Shown here: positions 27,174 to 34,208 of the stretch, piece after piece | How the letters are laid out: each line of letters begins with the position of its first letter | Numbering within the stretch: position 1 is the first letter of the stretch | Origin: Sphingobacterium sp. SGG-5 | GTDB taxonomy: Bacteria > Bacteroidota > Bacteroidia > Sphingobacteriales > Sphingobacteriaceae | Assembly: GCF_011043525.1 (NCBI RefSeq) | Contig: NZ_JAAKGO010000006.1 | Span: 124,001-188,000 of the forward strand | Direction of reading: 5' to 3' | DNA: 64,000 nucleotides | Position numbers and translations under genes: made by a program | Notes under the pieces: generated by a model | Database searches by the model: none | The model's input: the letters and a program-made list of their open reading frames with translations, nothing else | What the model was told of the DNA's origin: nothing

Positions 27174-27368
27174 TTATTGTGCTAGTCTAACGTTTACGGC
27201 ATTTAGCCCTTTTTTTCCTCTTTCAACTTCGTATGTTACGACGTCATTCTCACGAATGTTGTTGATAAGTCCTGAAGAATGTACGAATACATCCTGACCA
27301 CCTTCTGTTGGTGTGATAAAACCGAAACCTTTTGTTTCGTTAAAGAATTTTACTGTTCCTTCTTGCAT
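27174..27368 (-). CDS. cold shock protein (CspA family)
   Basis: A 64-residue single OB-fold RNA chaperone. Both RNA-binding motifs are intact: KGFGFITP (RNP1) and DVFVHSS (RNP2), with GTVKFFNETKG at the N-terminus. It lies 36 bp downstream of the DEAD-box helicase on the same strand, so both can be made from the long-leader transcript described for the helicase; a separate promoter in the 36-bp gap is unlikely. Confidence 0.96.
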   Translation of the reverse strand: MQEGTVKFFNETKGFGFITPTEGGQDVFVHSSGLINNIRENDVVTYEVERGKKGLNAVNVRLAQ

Positions 27369-27404
27369 TGTATTACTGTATTTGATTAATTAATTATTTA
27401 CTGT

Positions 27405-28517
27405 TTATGCGATAGCGAGCTGAAAACCAATCAGCTTCTGTATGTTTTTCAAGTTTGTTCTTTCCTCTTCACAGCAGAATGAAAGTGCTACCCCTTCCTT
27501 GCCCGCTCTACCTGTCCGTCCGATACGATGTACATAAGTTTCTGAATCGGCAGGTAGATCGTAATTAATGACATGTGGAAGATCAGCAATATCTATTCCC
27601 CGTGAGGCGATATCCGTTGCTACAAGAATATTTATCCGTCCGTTTTGAAAGTCTGCCAATGCTTTTTGTCGTGCATTCTGCGATTTATTGCCGTGTATAG
27701 CTGCGGCCGAAATGCCCTGCTTTTTTAAGTTCTTAACCAATCGGTCAGCACCATGTTTGGTGCGTGTAAATACGAGCGATTGTTGTATAGCCTGTTCATT
27801 GAAGACTCTCACCAACAGCTCTGTCTTTTTCTTTTTATCGATAAAATACACCGATTGTTTGATTGTGGGTGCTGCTGAAGAAACGGGAGTGACAGAGACC
27901 TCCGCAGGGTTTTGTAAGATCGTGTTCGCAAACGTGCGGATTGCCGGAGGCATGGTAGCCGAAAAGAATAACGTCTGACGCGTCGTAGGGACCTGTTTTA
28001 ATATCTTTTTTATATCGTGAATGAAGCCCATGTCCAACATCGTGTCCGCTTCGTCGAGTACCAGATGTTTGACTTTTTGGAGGGTGATAATCTTCTGATT
28101 GAGTAAGTCCAGCAATCTTCCCGGTGTGGCGACGATGATATCTACACCACGTCGAAGCTGTTCGACTTGTTTAACTTGAGATACACCTCCAAATATGACG
28201 GCATGTCGTAATGACGTATATTTGGCGTATAATGCTATATTCTGGTCGATTTGTATAGCTAGCTCCCGTGTCGGGGCAAGTACCAGCACCTGTGGCTTAC
28301 GGTGGTTATTATCCTGAAGCGTGGGAAGGAGAGATTGCAGTATAGGCAATGCAAAGGCTGCGGTCTTTCCGGTGCCGGTCTGTGCACAGCCGATAATATC
28401 CCTACCTTGTAAAATAATGGGTATCGCCTGTTCCTGTATAGAGGTAGCAGTAGAAAAACCTACCTCGCGGAGTGCTTTTTGTATGGAGTCTATGAGACCC
28501 AATTGTTCGAATGTCAT
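27405..28517 (-). CDS. DEAD-box ATP-dependent RNA helicase (RhlE-like)
   Basis: A 370-residue minimal DEAD-box helicase. Motifs in order: Q motif (TATSIQEQAIP), motif I AQTGTGKT, Ia PTRELA, Ib TPGRLLD, II DEAD (VLDEADTMLDMGF), III SAT, IV LVFTRTKHGAD, V ATDIASRGIDI and VI HRIGRTGRAG. There is almost no C-terminal extension, so substrate choice must lie in the core. It heads an operon with the cold shock gene and is preceded by a promoter with a leader of roughly 175 nt. Confidence 0.94.
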   Translation of the reverse strand: MTFEQLGLIDSIQKALREVGFSTATSIQEQAIPIILQGRDIIGCAQTGTGKTAAFALPILQSLLPTLQDNNHRKPQVLVLAPTRELAIQIDQNIALYAKYTSLRHAVIFGGVSQVKQVEQLRRGVDIIVATPGRLLDLLNQKIITLQKVKHLVLDEADTMLDMGFIHDIKKILKQVPTTRQTLFFSATMPPAIRTFANTILQNPAEVSVTPVSSAAPTIKQSVYFIDKKKKTELLVRVFNEQAIQQSLVFTRTKHGADRLVKNLKKQGISAAAIHGNKSQNARQKALADFQNGRINILVATDIASRGIDIADLPHVINYDLPADSETYVHRIGRTGRAGKEGVALSFCCEEERTNLKNIQKLIGFQLAIA

Positions 28518-28700
28518 GTTGTGAATTAATGGTAAAAATTAGTGCAGATTAGCACTTTTTCGAAAAGATAACAGCAGCTGTTGTTGATTAAATAAAACAT
28601 TATAAACTAAAAACTTGGCTGCTGAAAAAACGAAAACTAAAAGAGAAGAATAAATTAAATTCTCTCAGAAATTGCGTTAGGCAGAGGCCTTATTACTTTA
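28518..28700 (-). other. long 5' leader of the helicase/cold-shock transcript
   Basis: Between the predicted start site (near 28694) and the helicase ATG there are about 175 nt without an ORF. A short hairpin AGTGC/GCACT (28541-28556) lies close to the start codon. Long structured leaders are typical of cold-induced genes; a thermosensing role here is inference. Confidence 0.5.
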
Positions 28701-28730
28701 CAAAGGTACTATAATTATTTGTAAATCAAA
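28701..28730 (-). promoter_or_regulatory. promoter of the helicase/cold-shock operon
   Basis: On the minus strand TTTG (28730-28727) and TACCTTTG (28708-28701) with an 18-nt spacer give a full consensus match. Confidence 0.75.
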
Positions 28731-28791
28731 TTTTTATTTTTCTGGAACGTCATTTATCTCCGTTAATGCCAATTTATATATAAAGAATACC

Positions 28792-29853
28792 TTATCGTGA
28801 CAGCCCTTTTAGCACTTTCCAATGCGAATGAAATGCATTAGCGAAGGATTTAAATTCGTGATAAGTGACGCTGTACTCCTGACAGGTCTGTTTCACAATC
28901 CGGTTGATCGCAGGATAATGTACGTGGCTGATTTTAGGAAAAAGATGATGTTCGACCTGAAAGTTCAGCCCGCCCAACAACCATGTCAATAGTTTGTTCC
29001 CCGTCGCAAAATTAGCCGTGGTGTGAAGTTGATGTACCATCCATTCACTCTCGATGCGCTCCGAGTCGACAACTTTGAATTCAGTCTCACCGACCACGTG
29101 GGCCAGCTGGAATACCGTAGCAAGGCACATCCCACACACCATACCAGCTATCAGTAAGCCTATCAGCGTTGGGAGCCAACCCACCATAATTACCGGAACG
29201 ACAATGAACAGCAGCAAATGAAAAACTTTGCTTGCCCAGAATATGATTTTCTCCCGCACCGGGAACTGAAATTTATCCGAATGTTTCCCAAGACGTTGTC
29301 TGAAATATTTCTCATAATCCTGATAAAAAATCCACGCCAGGTAGGAGATTCCATATAAAACAACAAAGTACACATATTGATATTTATGATGTTTTCGCAA
29401 TTGTTGATCTTGGTGGAGCCGCATGAACTTCACCTCGATATCGTGATCCTCTCCTTCGATATTGGTATAGGTATGATGCGCTATATTGTGCTTGAGTTTC
29501 CAAAAATAGATATTACCGCCGAGCAGATTTAGGCTGTAAGATAAGAAGGTGTTCAGGGTCTTATTTTTTGAAAATGAATTATGACCTGCGTCGTGCATGA
29601 CGTTAAAACCAATAGCAGCGAGGTTTACGCCAAAGAGTGCACACAGCAAGATCGCGATGGCCCAGTGCGGCTGTAGAAAAACAAGCGTAGCATAAATAGC
29701 GATAAAAGTCAAAAAAAGAGTCGTGGCCTTAACGAATATCCGTTGGTCACCGGTCTTATCCTTCGAACTGTTCTTAAAATAGAGATTTATTTTTTCTTTA
29801 AGCGCTTTTGAGAATAATGTGCTTACATTATTGAATTTGATAGTTGGTTTCAT
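28792..29853 (-). CDS. membrane fatty acid desaturase (acyl-lipid type)
   Basis: A 353-residue diiron desaturase. The three histidine boxes are complete: HDAGHNS (HxxxH), HNIAHHTYT (HxxxHH) and QVEHHLFP (QxxHH). Four or more hydrophobic segments cross the membrane between them. The QxxHH third box groups it with acyl-lipid front-end/linoleoyl-type desaturases; no cytochrome b5 domain is fused, so an external electron donor is needed. Its position beside cold-shock genes fits a role in membrane fluidity, although it has its own transcript. Regiospecificity is unknown. Confidence 0.9.
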   Translation of the reverse strand: MKPTIKFNNVSTLFSKALKEKINLYFKNSSKDKTGDQRIFVKATTLFLTFIAIYATLVFLQPHWAIAILLCALFGVNLAAIGFNVMHDAGHNSFSKNKTLNTFLSYSLNLLGGNIYFWKLKHNIAHHTYTNIEGEDHDIEVKFMRLHQDQQLRKHHKYQYVYFVVLYGISYLAWIFYQDYEKYFRQRLGKHSDKFQFPVREKIIFWASKVFHLLLFIVVPVIMVGWLPTLIGLLIAGMVCGMCLATVFQLAHVVGETEFKVVDSERIESEWMVHQLHTTANFATGNKLLTWLLGGLNFQVEHHLFPKISHVHYPAINRIVKQTCQEYSVTYHEFKSFANAFHSHWKVLKGLSR

Positions 29854-30128
29854 TGAACGTGATTACCTGTCCTTTAAAAAGAGATGATGAGTAATTGATT
29901 ATTAGACAGGGTTTTGATAAAATATAAATAATGCAGTAAATATAAGACTAATAATTGAATGTTTTCTCCTCTCGCTGTTAAATGATGTTAAAGTAATGAG
30001 GCTGTCTCAAAAGTGGCTTTACCGTCATTTCGAACGACGTTAGGAGGAGAAATCTAAGGAGATGAACGCGTTAATCAGTCAAAAACGCAGATTATCACGT
30101 CGCTAAGACTCCTCATAATGACGCGTTT
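29854..30128. other. intergenic region with REP-like remnant
   Basis: 275 bp between the desaturase start and the trpC end. The left part holds the desaturase upstream region. From 29998 it has GAGGCTGTCTCAAAAG and GTCATTTCGAACGACG..., motifs of dispersed intergenic repeats in Sphingobacteria, ending with CTCATAATGAC near 30122. AAAAACGC (30081-30088) can pair with GCGTTTTT (30123-30130) and may end trp transcription. Confidence 0.5.
29998..30125. repeat. decayed REP-like intergenic element
   Basis: Starts with GAGGCTGTCTCAAAAG, then GTCATTTCGAACGACG and GGAGAAATCT, and ends with AATGAC, the inverse of its inner GTCATT. I recall these as dispersed non-coding repeats in related genomes; no coding capacity is present. 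Confidence 0.45.
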
Positions 30129-30929
30129 TTAGGCTTGCAGATCTTTTGAGAGAGCCTCAACGAAGTCTTGGATAGCTCGCACAGGATCAGTTGTTTTCAT
30201 GAAATTCTCGCCAATTAAGAAGCTGTGGAACCCCTTGTTTCTTAAGTCCCGTATCGTAGCGGGATTTGAGATACCACTTTCAGATACCTTAATATAACGC
30301 TCCGGAATTTTGTTGACTAAGTCGTAAGAATGTTCGAGAGAAACACTAAAGTCTTTCAAATTACGGTTGTTGACACCGATGGCATCGATATGCTCAAAAA
30401 TATTACGTTCTAGCTCGTCCACATTATGGACTTCAAGCAACACGCTCAGACCCAGAGATTTCGCATAGGTGGCGAACGTTTCGACTTCCGCGGGAGTCAG
30501 GCAAGCGGCAATCAATAAGATTACATCCGCGCCATAGGCCTTTGCTTCTGCGATTTGATAGGTGTCGACAATAAATTCTTTGCGGAGCAGGGGAATACGC
30601 AATACCTCGCGTGCAGCGGTTAGATCCTCCAAACTTCCCTGAAAGAAATCCGGATCCGTCAGCACCGAAACCGCCGATGCCCCGGCAGCCTGATAACCTT
30701 GGACGACCTCCTGCACGGTCGAATGCCCATTGATTAAACCCTTCGATGGTGAGGCACGTTTATATTCGGCAATAATCCCTGTGCGTTCCGGATCTAAGAT
30801 AGATTCTCTTAGTGAATAGCAGGTCCGGGAGAAGAGGGGATATTGTTCCAACTCAATCTGTGTGACCTTTGATTTAGCTTCCGCTACTTCCTGTTTTTTC
30901 TTTTCTACGATTTTATCGAGTATAGTCAT
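30129..30929 (-). CDS. trpC: indole-3-glycerol phosphate synthase
   Basis: A 266-residue TIM-barrel enzyme closing the indole ring of CdRP in tryptophan synthesis. Seen: EYKRASPSKG with the catalytic lysine, LRKEFIVDTYQ, ADVILLIAA, LLEVHNVDEL, IGVNNRNLKDF and SESGI. The frame stays open upstream to 31031, overlapping trpG, but the ATG at 30929 gives the usual N-terminus (MTILDKIVEKKKQEV) and the extension only translates a repeat. Four copies of a 7-nt repeat end 4 nt before this ATG. trpD, normally between trpG and trpC in this phylum, is absent, and trpF, trpB and trpA do not follow. Confidence 0.95.
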   Translation of the reverse strand: MTILDKIVEKKKQEVAEAKSKVTQIELEQYPLFSRTCYSLRESILDPERTGIIAEYKRASPSKGLINGHSTVQEVVQGYQAAGASAVSVLTDPDFFQGSLEDLTAAREVLRIPLLRKEFIVDTYQIAEAKAYGADVILLIAACLTPAEVETFATYAKSLGLSVLLEVHNVDELERNIFEHIDAIGVNNRNLKDFSVSLEHSYDLVNKIPERYIKVSESGISNPATIRDLRNKGFHSFLIGENFMKTTDPVRAIQDFVEALSKDLQA

Positions 30930-30933
30930 TTTA

Positions 30934-30961
30934 GTATTGCGTATTGCGTATTGCGTATTGC
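30934..30961. repeat. four perfect 7-nt tandem repeats before trpC
   Basis: GTATTGC on the + strand occurs four times in a row (CGCAATA-type on the coding strand). The array ends 4 nt from the trpC ATG, where a ribosome binding site would be. Confidence 0.92.
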
Positions 30962-31008
30962 GGCGTTGCGCACCGTTGTCAATCTTCAATACAAATTCCA
31001 AGTTATTC

Positions 31009-31584
31009 TTAATCCTTAAGCCAGTTTTCAATGAGTTTTTTGCCGTTATCTGTCAACACGGACTCGGGGTGAAATTGCAAGCTACGTACATCGTAGGTTA
31101 TGTGTGATAGGGCCATGATGACTCCGTCGGGATCGAGCGCCGTTATTTTCAATGTCGAGGGTAGTGTGCTTTTTTCCACGGCCCAGGAATGGTATCTGCC
31201 AATTTTAGAATTACGGGGGAAATCCTCGAAGAGTTTTTCCTGCTCATCCGTAATGATGATGTCGGTTGCTACCCCATGCAGCGGCTTGGGCATGTTGAAA
31301 AGTGTTCCTCCGAAAACTTCCGCTATGGCCTGCTGGCCGAGGCAAATGCCCAATATACTCTTGGTCGGGGCATAGGTGCGGATAACCTCTATTAGTAATC
31401 CTGCCTCAGACGGAATACCCGGGCCTGGAGACAAAAGGATTTTGTCGAAATTGTCGACGTAATCTAAAGTGAATTTGTCGTTTCGGACTACTTCGTATTT
31501 GCAATTTAGCTCTTGTAGAAGATGTACCAGGTTATAGGTAAAAGAGTCGTAATTGTCTATTACCAATATGTTATGATTGCTCAT
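31009..31584 (-). CDS. trpG: anthranilate/aminodeoxychorismate synthase glutamine amidotransferase subunit
   Basis: A 191-residue class I glutamine amidotransferase supplying ammonia to TrpE. The catalytic triad is visible: the cysteine in GICLGQQAIAEV and the His/Glu of LQFHPESVLT. The oxyanion strand is LLSPGPGIPSEAG. It lies 25 bp after trpE and 79 bp before trpC on the same strand. A PabA role cannot be excluded because the subunit is often shared, but the operon and leader peptide point to tryptophan. Confidence 0.94.
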   Translation of the reverse strand: MSNHNILVIDNYDSFTYNLVHLLQELNCKYEVVRNDKFTLDYVDNFDKILLSPGPGIPSEAGLLIEVIRTYAPTKSILGICLGQQAIAEVFGGTLFNMPKPLHGVATDIIITDEQEKLFEDFPRNSKIGRYHSWAVEKSTLPSTLKITALDPDGVIMALSHITYDVRSLQFHPESVLTDNGKKLIENWLKD

Positions 31585-31609
31585 TGTTCTTTAAATTATG
31601 AATTGTGAA
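31585..31609. repeat. heptamer-like spacing in the trpE/trpG gap
   Basis: On the coding strand the gap reads as AATTCAC, AATTCAT, AATTTAA units, an imperfect 7-nt series close to the trpG start codon. Confidence 0.5.
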
Positions 31610-33013
31610 TTATATCTCCTCGGCGATTTCTAAGGCCCTTCGTAATGCAGCGATTTTATTGTTTACCTCCTGCAGTTCTTTCTCCGGGTCTGAGTCCAGT
31701 ACAATACCTGCACCCGCCTGATAATGCAACATCCCCTTTTTACTTAGAAATGAGCGGATCATAATAGCATGGTTAAAATCTCCGTTGAAGCCCATATAGC
31801 CCAATGCGCCCGAATAAAACGAACGTTGAAGTCCTTCATAACGGTCAATTAAGGTCAAGGCCATATGTTTTGGCGCGCCCGATAAGGTACCTGCGGGAAA
31901 TGTATCACCGACCACGTCAAAAGGATTCGCTTCGGGATGGAGTTTACCCGACACTTTGGATACCAGATGGATAATATGTGAGTAATATTGTGCTTCTTTA
32001 TAGGATCTAACCTGAACCTGTGAGCAGTGACGGCTCAGGTCATTGCGCGCCAGGTCGACTAGCATAACATGTTCCGCGGATTCTTTAGGGTCGTTTTTCA
32101 ATTCCTCAGCTATTTTTTCATCCTTCTCCATGTCACCCGTTCGCTTGAATGTCCCAGCTATCGGGTAGATCGTTGCTTCCCCTCGTTTAATGGTTAGCTG
32201 TGCTTCTGGTGAAGACCCGAATAGCTTAAAATCGCCGAAATCAAAATAAAACAAATAAGGGGAAGGGTTGATCGAACGTAAGGCACGGTAGACATTGAAT
32301 TCATCCCCACCGAACGGACGGGCAAAGCCTCTGGACGGAACAATCTGAAAAACATCCCCCCGTTGTATATGTTCCTTCATCTTACGGACGAGACTGCGGA
32401 ACTCTTCATCTGTCATATTGGACGTTTCTTCGCCTTGGATATGAAAAGGATATTCGGGAAAGTTCTTATTTTGGATCAAGTATTCCAGTCGTTCCAGATC
32501 ACTTTCTTCGTCATCAAGCAGATTTTCGAAAACATACAGTTGGTTGCGGAAATGGTCGATGGCGATCACATACCGGTAGACATGGTATTGTAGAAAAGGA
32601 ATGGCTCGCTGCTCATCCAATTCAGCCGTGAGACTAATATCTTCAAAGTGCGACACCGCATCGAACGTGAAATATCCAAAGAGCCCATTGGAAATCACCC
32701 GTATATCCCGAAGGTCGGTAGGCTGAAAAGCCTTCCTAAAATCCGACACTTCCTCCCTCAGATTTATTTCTGATGCTTTCTTATGTATAATCGGCCGACC
32801 CGGATAGGCAATCTGCAGATTGTCCTGATCTAAAGTAATGCTTGCGATAGATTGACAGCAAATATAGCTGATATTGTTATCTCTACTGTGATACTCCGAA
32901 CTTTCCAGCAGTAAGCTATTCGGAAAGATATCACGGAGTCTCAAATAAATGCTTACAGGTGTGGTCGTGTCCGCCAGTATTTGTTTATAGTTCGTTTGAA
33001 ATGTATATCTCAT
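31610..33013 (-). CDS. trpE: anthranilate synthase component I
   Basis: A 467-residue chorismate-utilizing enzyme. A TTG nine nt upstream is in frame, but the ATG at 33013 is preferred. The C-terminal catalytic domain shows FQIVPSRGFARPF, LFGSSPEAQL, PIAGTFKRTGD, MLVDLARNDLSRHC and FPAGTLSGAPKHMAL. Length is typical. It is the first gene of the trp cluster and is preceded by a promoter, a leader peptide with two adjacent Trp codons and an intrinsic terminator, so expression is expected to rise when charged tRNA-Trp is scarce. Confidence 0.95.
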   Translation of the reverse strand: MRYTFQTNYKQILADTTTPVSIYLRLRDIFPNSLLLESSEYHSRDNNISYICCQSIASITLDQDNLQIAYPGRPIIHKKASEINLREEVSDFRKAFQPTDLRDIRVISNGLFGYFTFDAVSHFEDISLTAELDEQRAIPFLQYHVYRYVIAIDHFRNQLYVFENLLDDEESDLERLEYLIQNKNFPEYPFHIQGEETSNMTDEEFRSLVRKMKEHIQRGDVFQIVPSRGFARPFGGDEFNVYRALRSINPSPYLFYFDFGDFKLFGSSPEAQLTIKRGEATIYPIAGTFKRTGDMEKDEKIAEELKNDPKESAEHVMLVDLARNDLSRHCSQVQVRSYKEAQYYSHIIHLVSKVSGKLHPEANPFDVVGDTFPAGTLSGAPKHMALTLIDRYEGLQRSFYSGALGYMGFNGDFNHAIMIRSFLSKKGMLHYQAGAGIVLDSDPEKELQEVNNKIAALRRALEIAEEI

Positions 33014-33032
33014 GGTTTGCAAAGTAAAATCA

Positions 33033-33069
33033 AAGTTAAAAATAAAAGCCCGACTATTTTGCCGGGCTT
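33033..33069 (-). terminator. trp attenuator terminator
   Basis: On the minus strand AAGCCCG, a 10-nt loop and CGGGCTT (33069-33046) form a 7-bp stem followed by a T-rich tail, 33 nt before the trpE ATG. The 5' arm can alternatively pair with the UUGGGC at the end of the leader ORF (33135-33130). Confidence 0.85.
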
Positions 33070-33123
33070 GAATTTGAATGGTTTTGGTTGATTATAAAAA
33101 TCCGTATTATGAATACCAAAATA

Positions 33124-33183
33124 TTAGTTGCCCAACATGTTATGCTCAGGCCGCCACCAATATTGATATTTGTTCATATTCAT
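33124..33183 (-). CDS. trpL: trp operon leader peptide with tandem Trp codons
   Basis: A 19-codon ORF read on the minus strand, MNMNKYQYWWRPEHNMLGN. The two adjacent Trp codons (33159-33154) are striking given the rarity of Trp, and are flanked by Tyr codons. It lies between a consensus promoter and an intrinsic terminator in front of trpE, the classic arrangement for ribosome-mediated attenuation. The codons after the Trp pair contain UUGGGC, complementary with wobble to the first arm of the terminator, so a ribosome stalled at Trp would leave that segment free to form an antiterminator. Confidence 0.85.
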   Translation of the reverse strand: MNMNKYQYWWRPEHNMLGN

Positions 33184-33193
33184 CATTGCAGCA

Positions 33194-33223
33194 CAAAATT
33201 ATATTATTTTTTAAAATGTCCAA
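33194..33223 (-). promoter_or_regulatory. promoter of the trp operon
   Basis: On the minus strand TTG (33223-33221) and TAATTTTG (33201-33194) with a 19-nt spacer; the start site would be just upstream of the leader ORF. Confidence 0.75.
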
Positions 33224-33258
33224 GCGATTTTAACAAAAAAATAAAAAAATAATATTCG

Positions 33259-33936
33259 TTAGTCATTTAATAAATCAGGGCGACGTTGTTGCGTACGTAA
33301 CAGTTGTTGTTCGTCCCGCCATGCAGTTATTTTCGCTTCATGTCCACTTAAAAGCACATCAGGTACCTTGTGACCCCGCCAATCCGCAGGGCGGGTGTAA
33401 ATCGGCGCATCCAGTAATCCGTCCTGAAAAGAATCCGAGAGTGCCGAGGTTTCGTCCGAAAGCACACCGGGGATCAGTCGGACGACAGCGTCCACGACAA
33501 TAGCGGCAGGTAGCTCACCTCCAGAAAGCACATAGTCACCGACGGAGATTTCGCGGGTCACATAAATATCCCGAATACGTTGGTCAATACCTTTATAATG
33601 ACCACAAAGAATCATGATATTTCCTTTCACCGATAGCTCGTTGGCCATCGTTTGATTAAGGGTATGGCCATCCGGTGTCATGTAGATGATCTCATCATAG
33701 GATCTTTCAGACTGGAGTTTTTCTATGCAGGCCGCAAAAGGTTCGATTTGCATGACCATGCCTGACCCACCCCCATACGGATAGTCATCTACCGATTTAT
33801 GTTTATTATTGGCATAGTCACGGAGGTTGTGCACATGTATTTCAGCCAAATCCTTTTGTTGTGCGCGTTGCAAAATGGAATGAGCAAACGGACTTTCCAA
33901 CAGGGAAGGCAAGACGGTAATGATATCAAATCGCAT
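33259..33936 (-). CDS. trmD: tRNA (guanine-N1)-methyltransferase
   Basis: A 225-residue SPOUT enzyme making m1G37 in tRNAs, which prevents frameshifting. The frame is open 27 nt further upstream, but the ATG at 33936 gives the standard start [13 protein letters not shown]. The trefoil-knot SAM site shows [25 protein letters not shown] and [12 protein letters not shown], followed by the catalytic aspartate region of the linker and [17 protein letters not shown]. It is shorter than E. coli TrmD, as usual in this phylum. It stands alone, not in an rpsP-rimM-trmD-rplS operon; rpsP is 25 kb away in this window. Confidence 0.95.
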   Translation of the reverse strand: MRFDIITVLPSLLESPFAHSILQRAQQKDLAEIHVHNLRDYANNKHKSVDDYPYGGGSGMVMQIEPFAACIEKLQSERSYDEIIYMTPDGHTLNQTMANELSVKGNIMILCGHYKGIDQRIRDIYVTREISVGDYVLSGGELPAAIVVDAVVRLIPGVLSDETSALSDSFQDGLLDAPIYTRPADWRGHKVPDVLLSGHEAKITAWRDEQQLLRTQQRRPDLLND

Positions 33937-34110
33937 GGGGCAAAGATACAGATTGTCGCTCAAGCCGCGATGGGCTCCTACTTTTTTTTCTCATATCTCA
34001 CTACTCATGTAACCCTATAACCCAACAACTATTGATAAAGCGAAATAAATAATCATATTCTATAGATTGATTATAAATACTATGCAAACATAATATTTTT
34101 TCAAAAAAGC

Positions 34111-34141
34111 TTGGTTCGAAACAAAGAGACCTCTATATTTG
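34111..34141 (+). promoter_or_regulatory. promoter of the second SusC/SusD pair
   Basis: TTG at 34111-34113 and TATATTTG at 34134-34141, spacer 20 nt, with about 60 nt of leader before the SusC start. Confidence 0.7.
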
Positions 34142-34208
34142 TTATGTTTTAACACTTTTTAACACTAACAGGCGTTCTCAAGCGCCTAAATTTTTAAAAA
34201 ACAAAAAC

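Noticed and set aside
30930-31031. N-terminal extension of trpC overlapping trpG
   Set aside because: It translates the 7-nt repeat and overlaps trpG; the ATG at 30929 gives the normal length.
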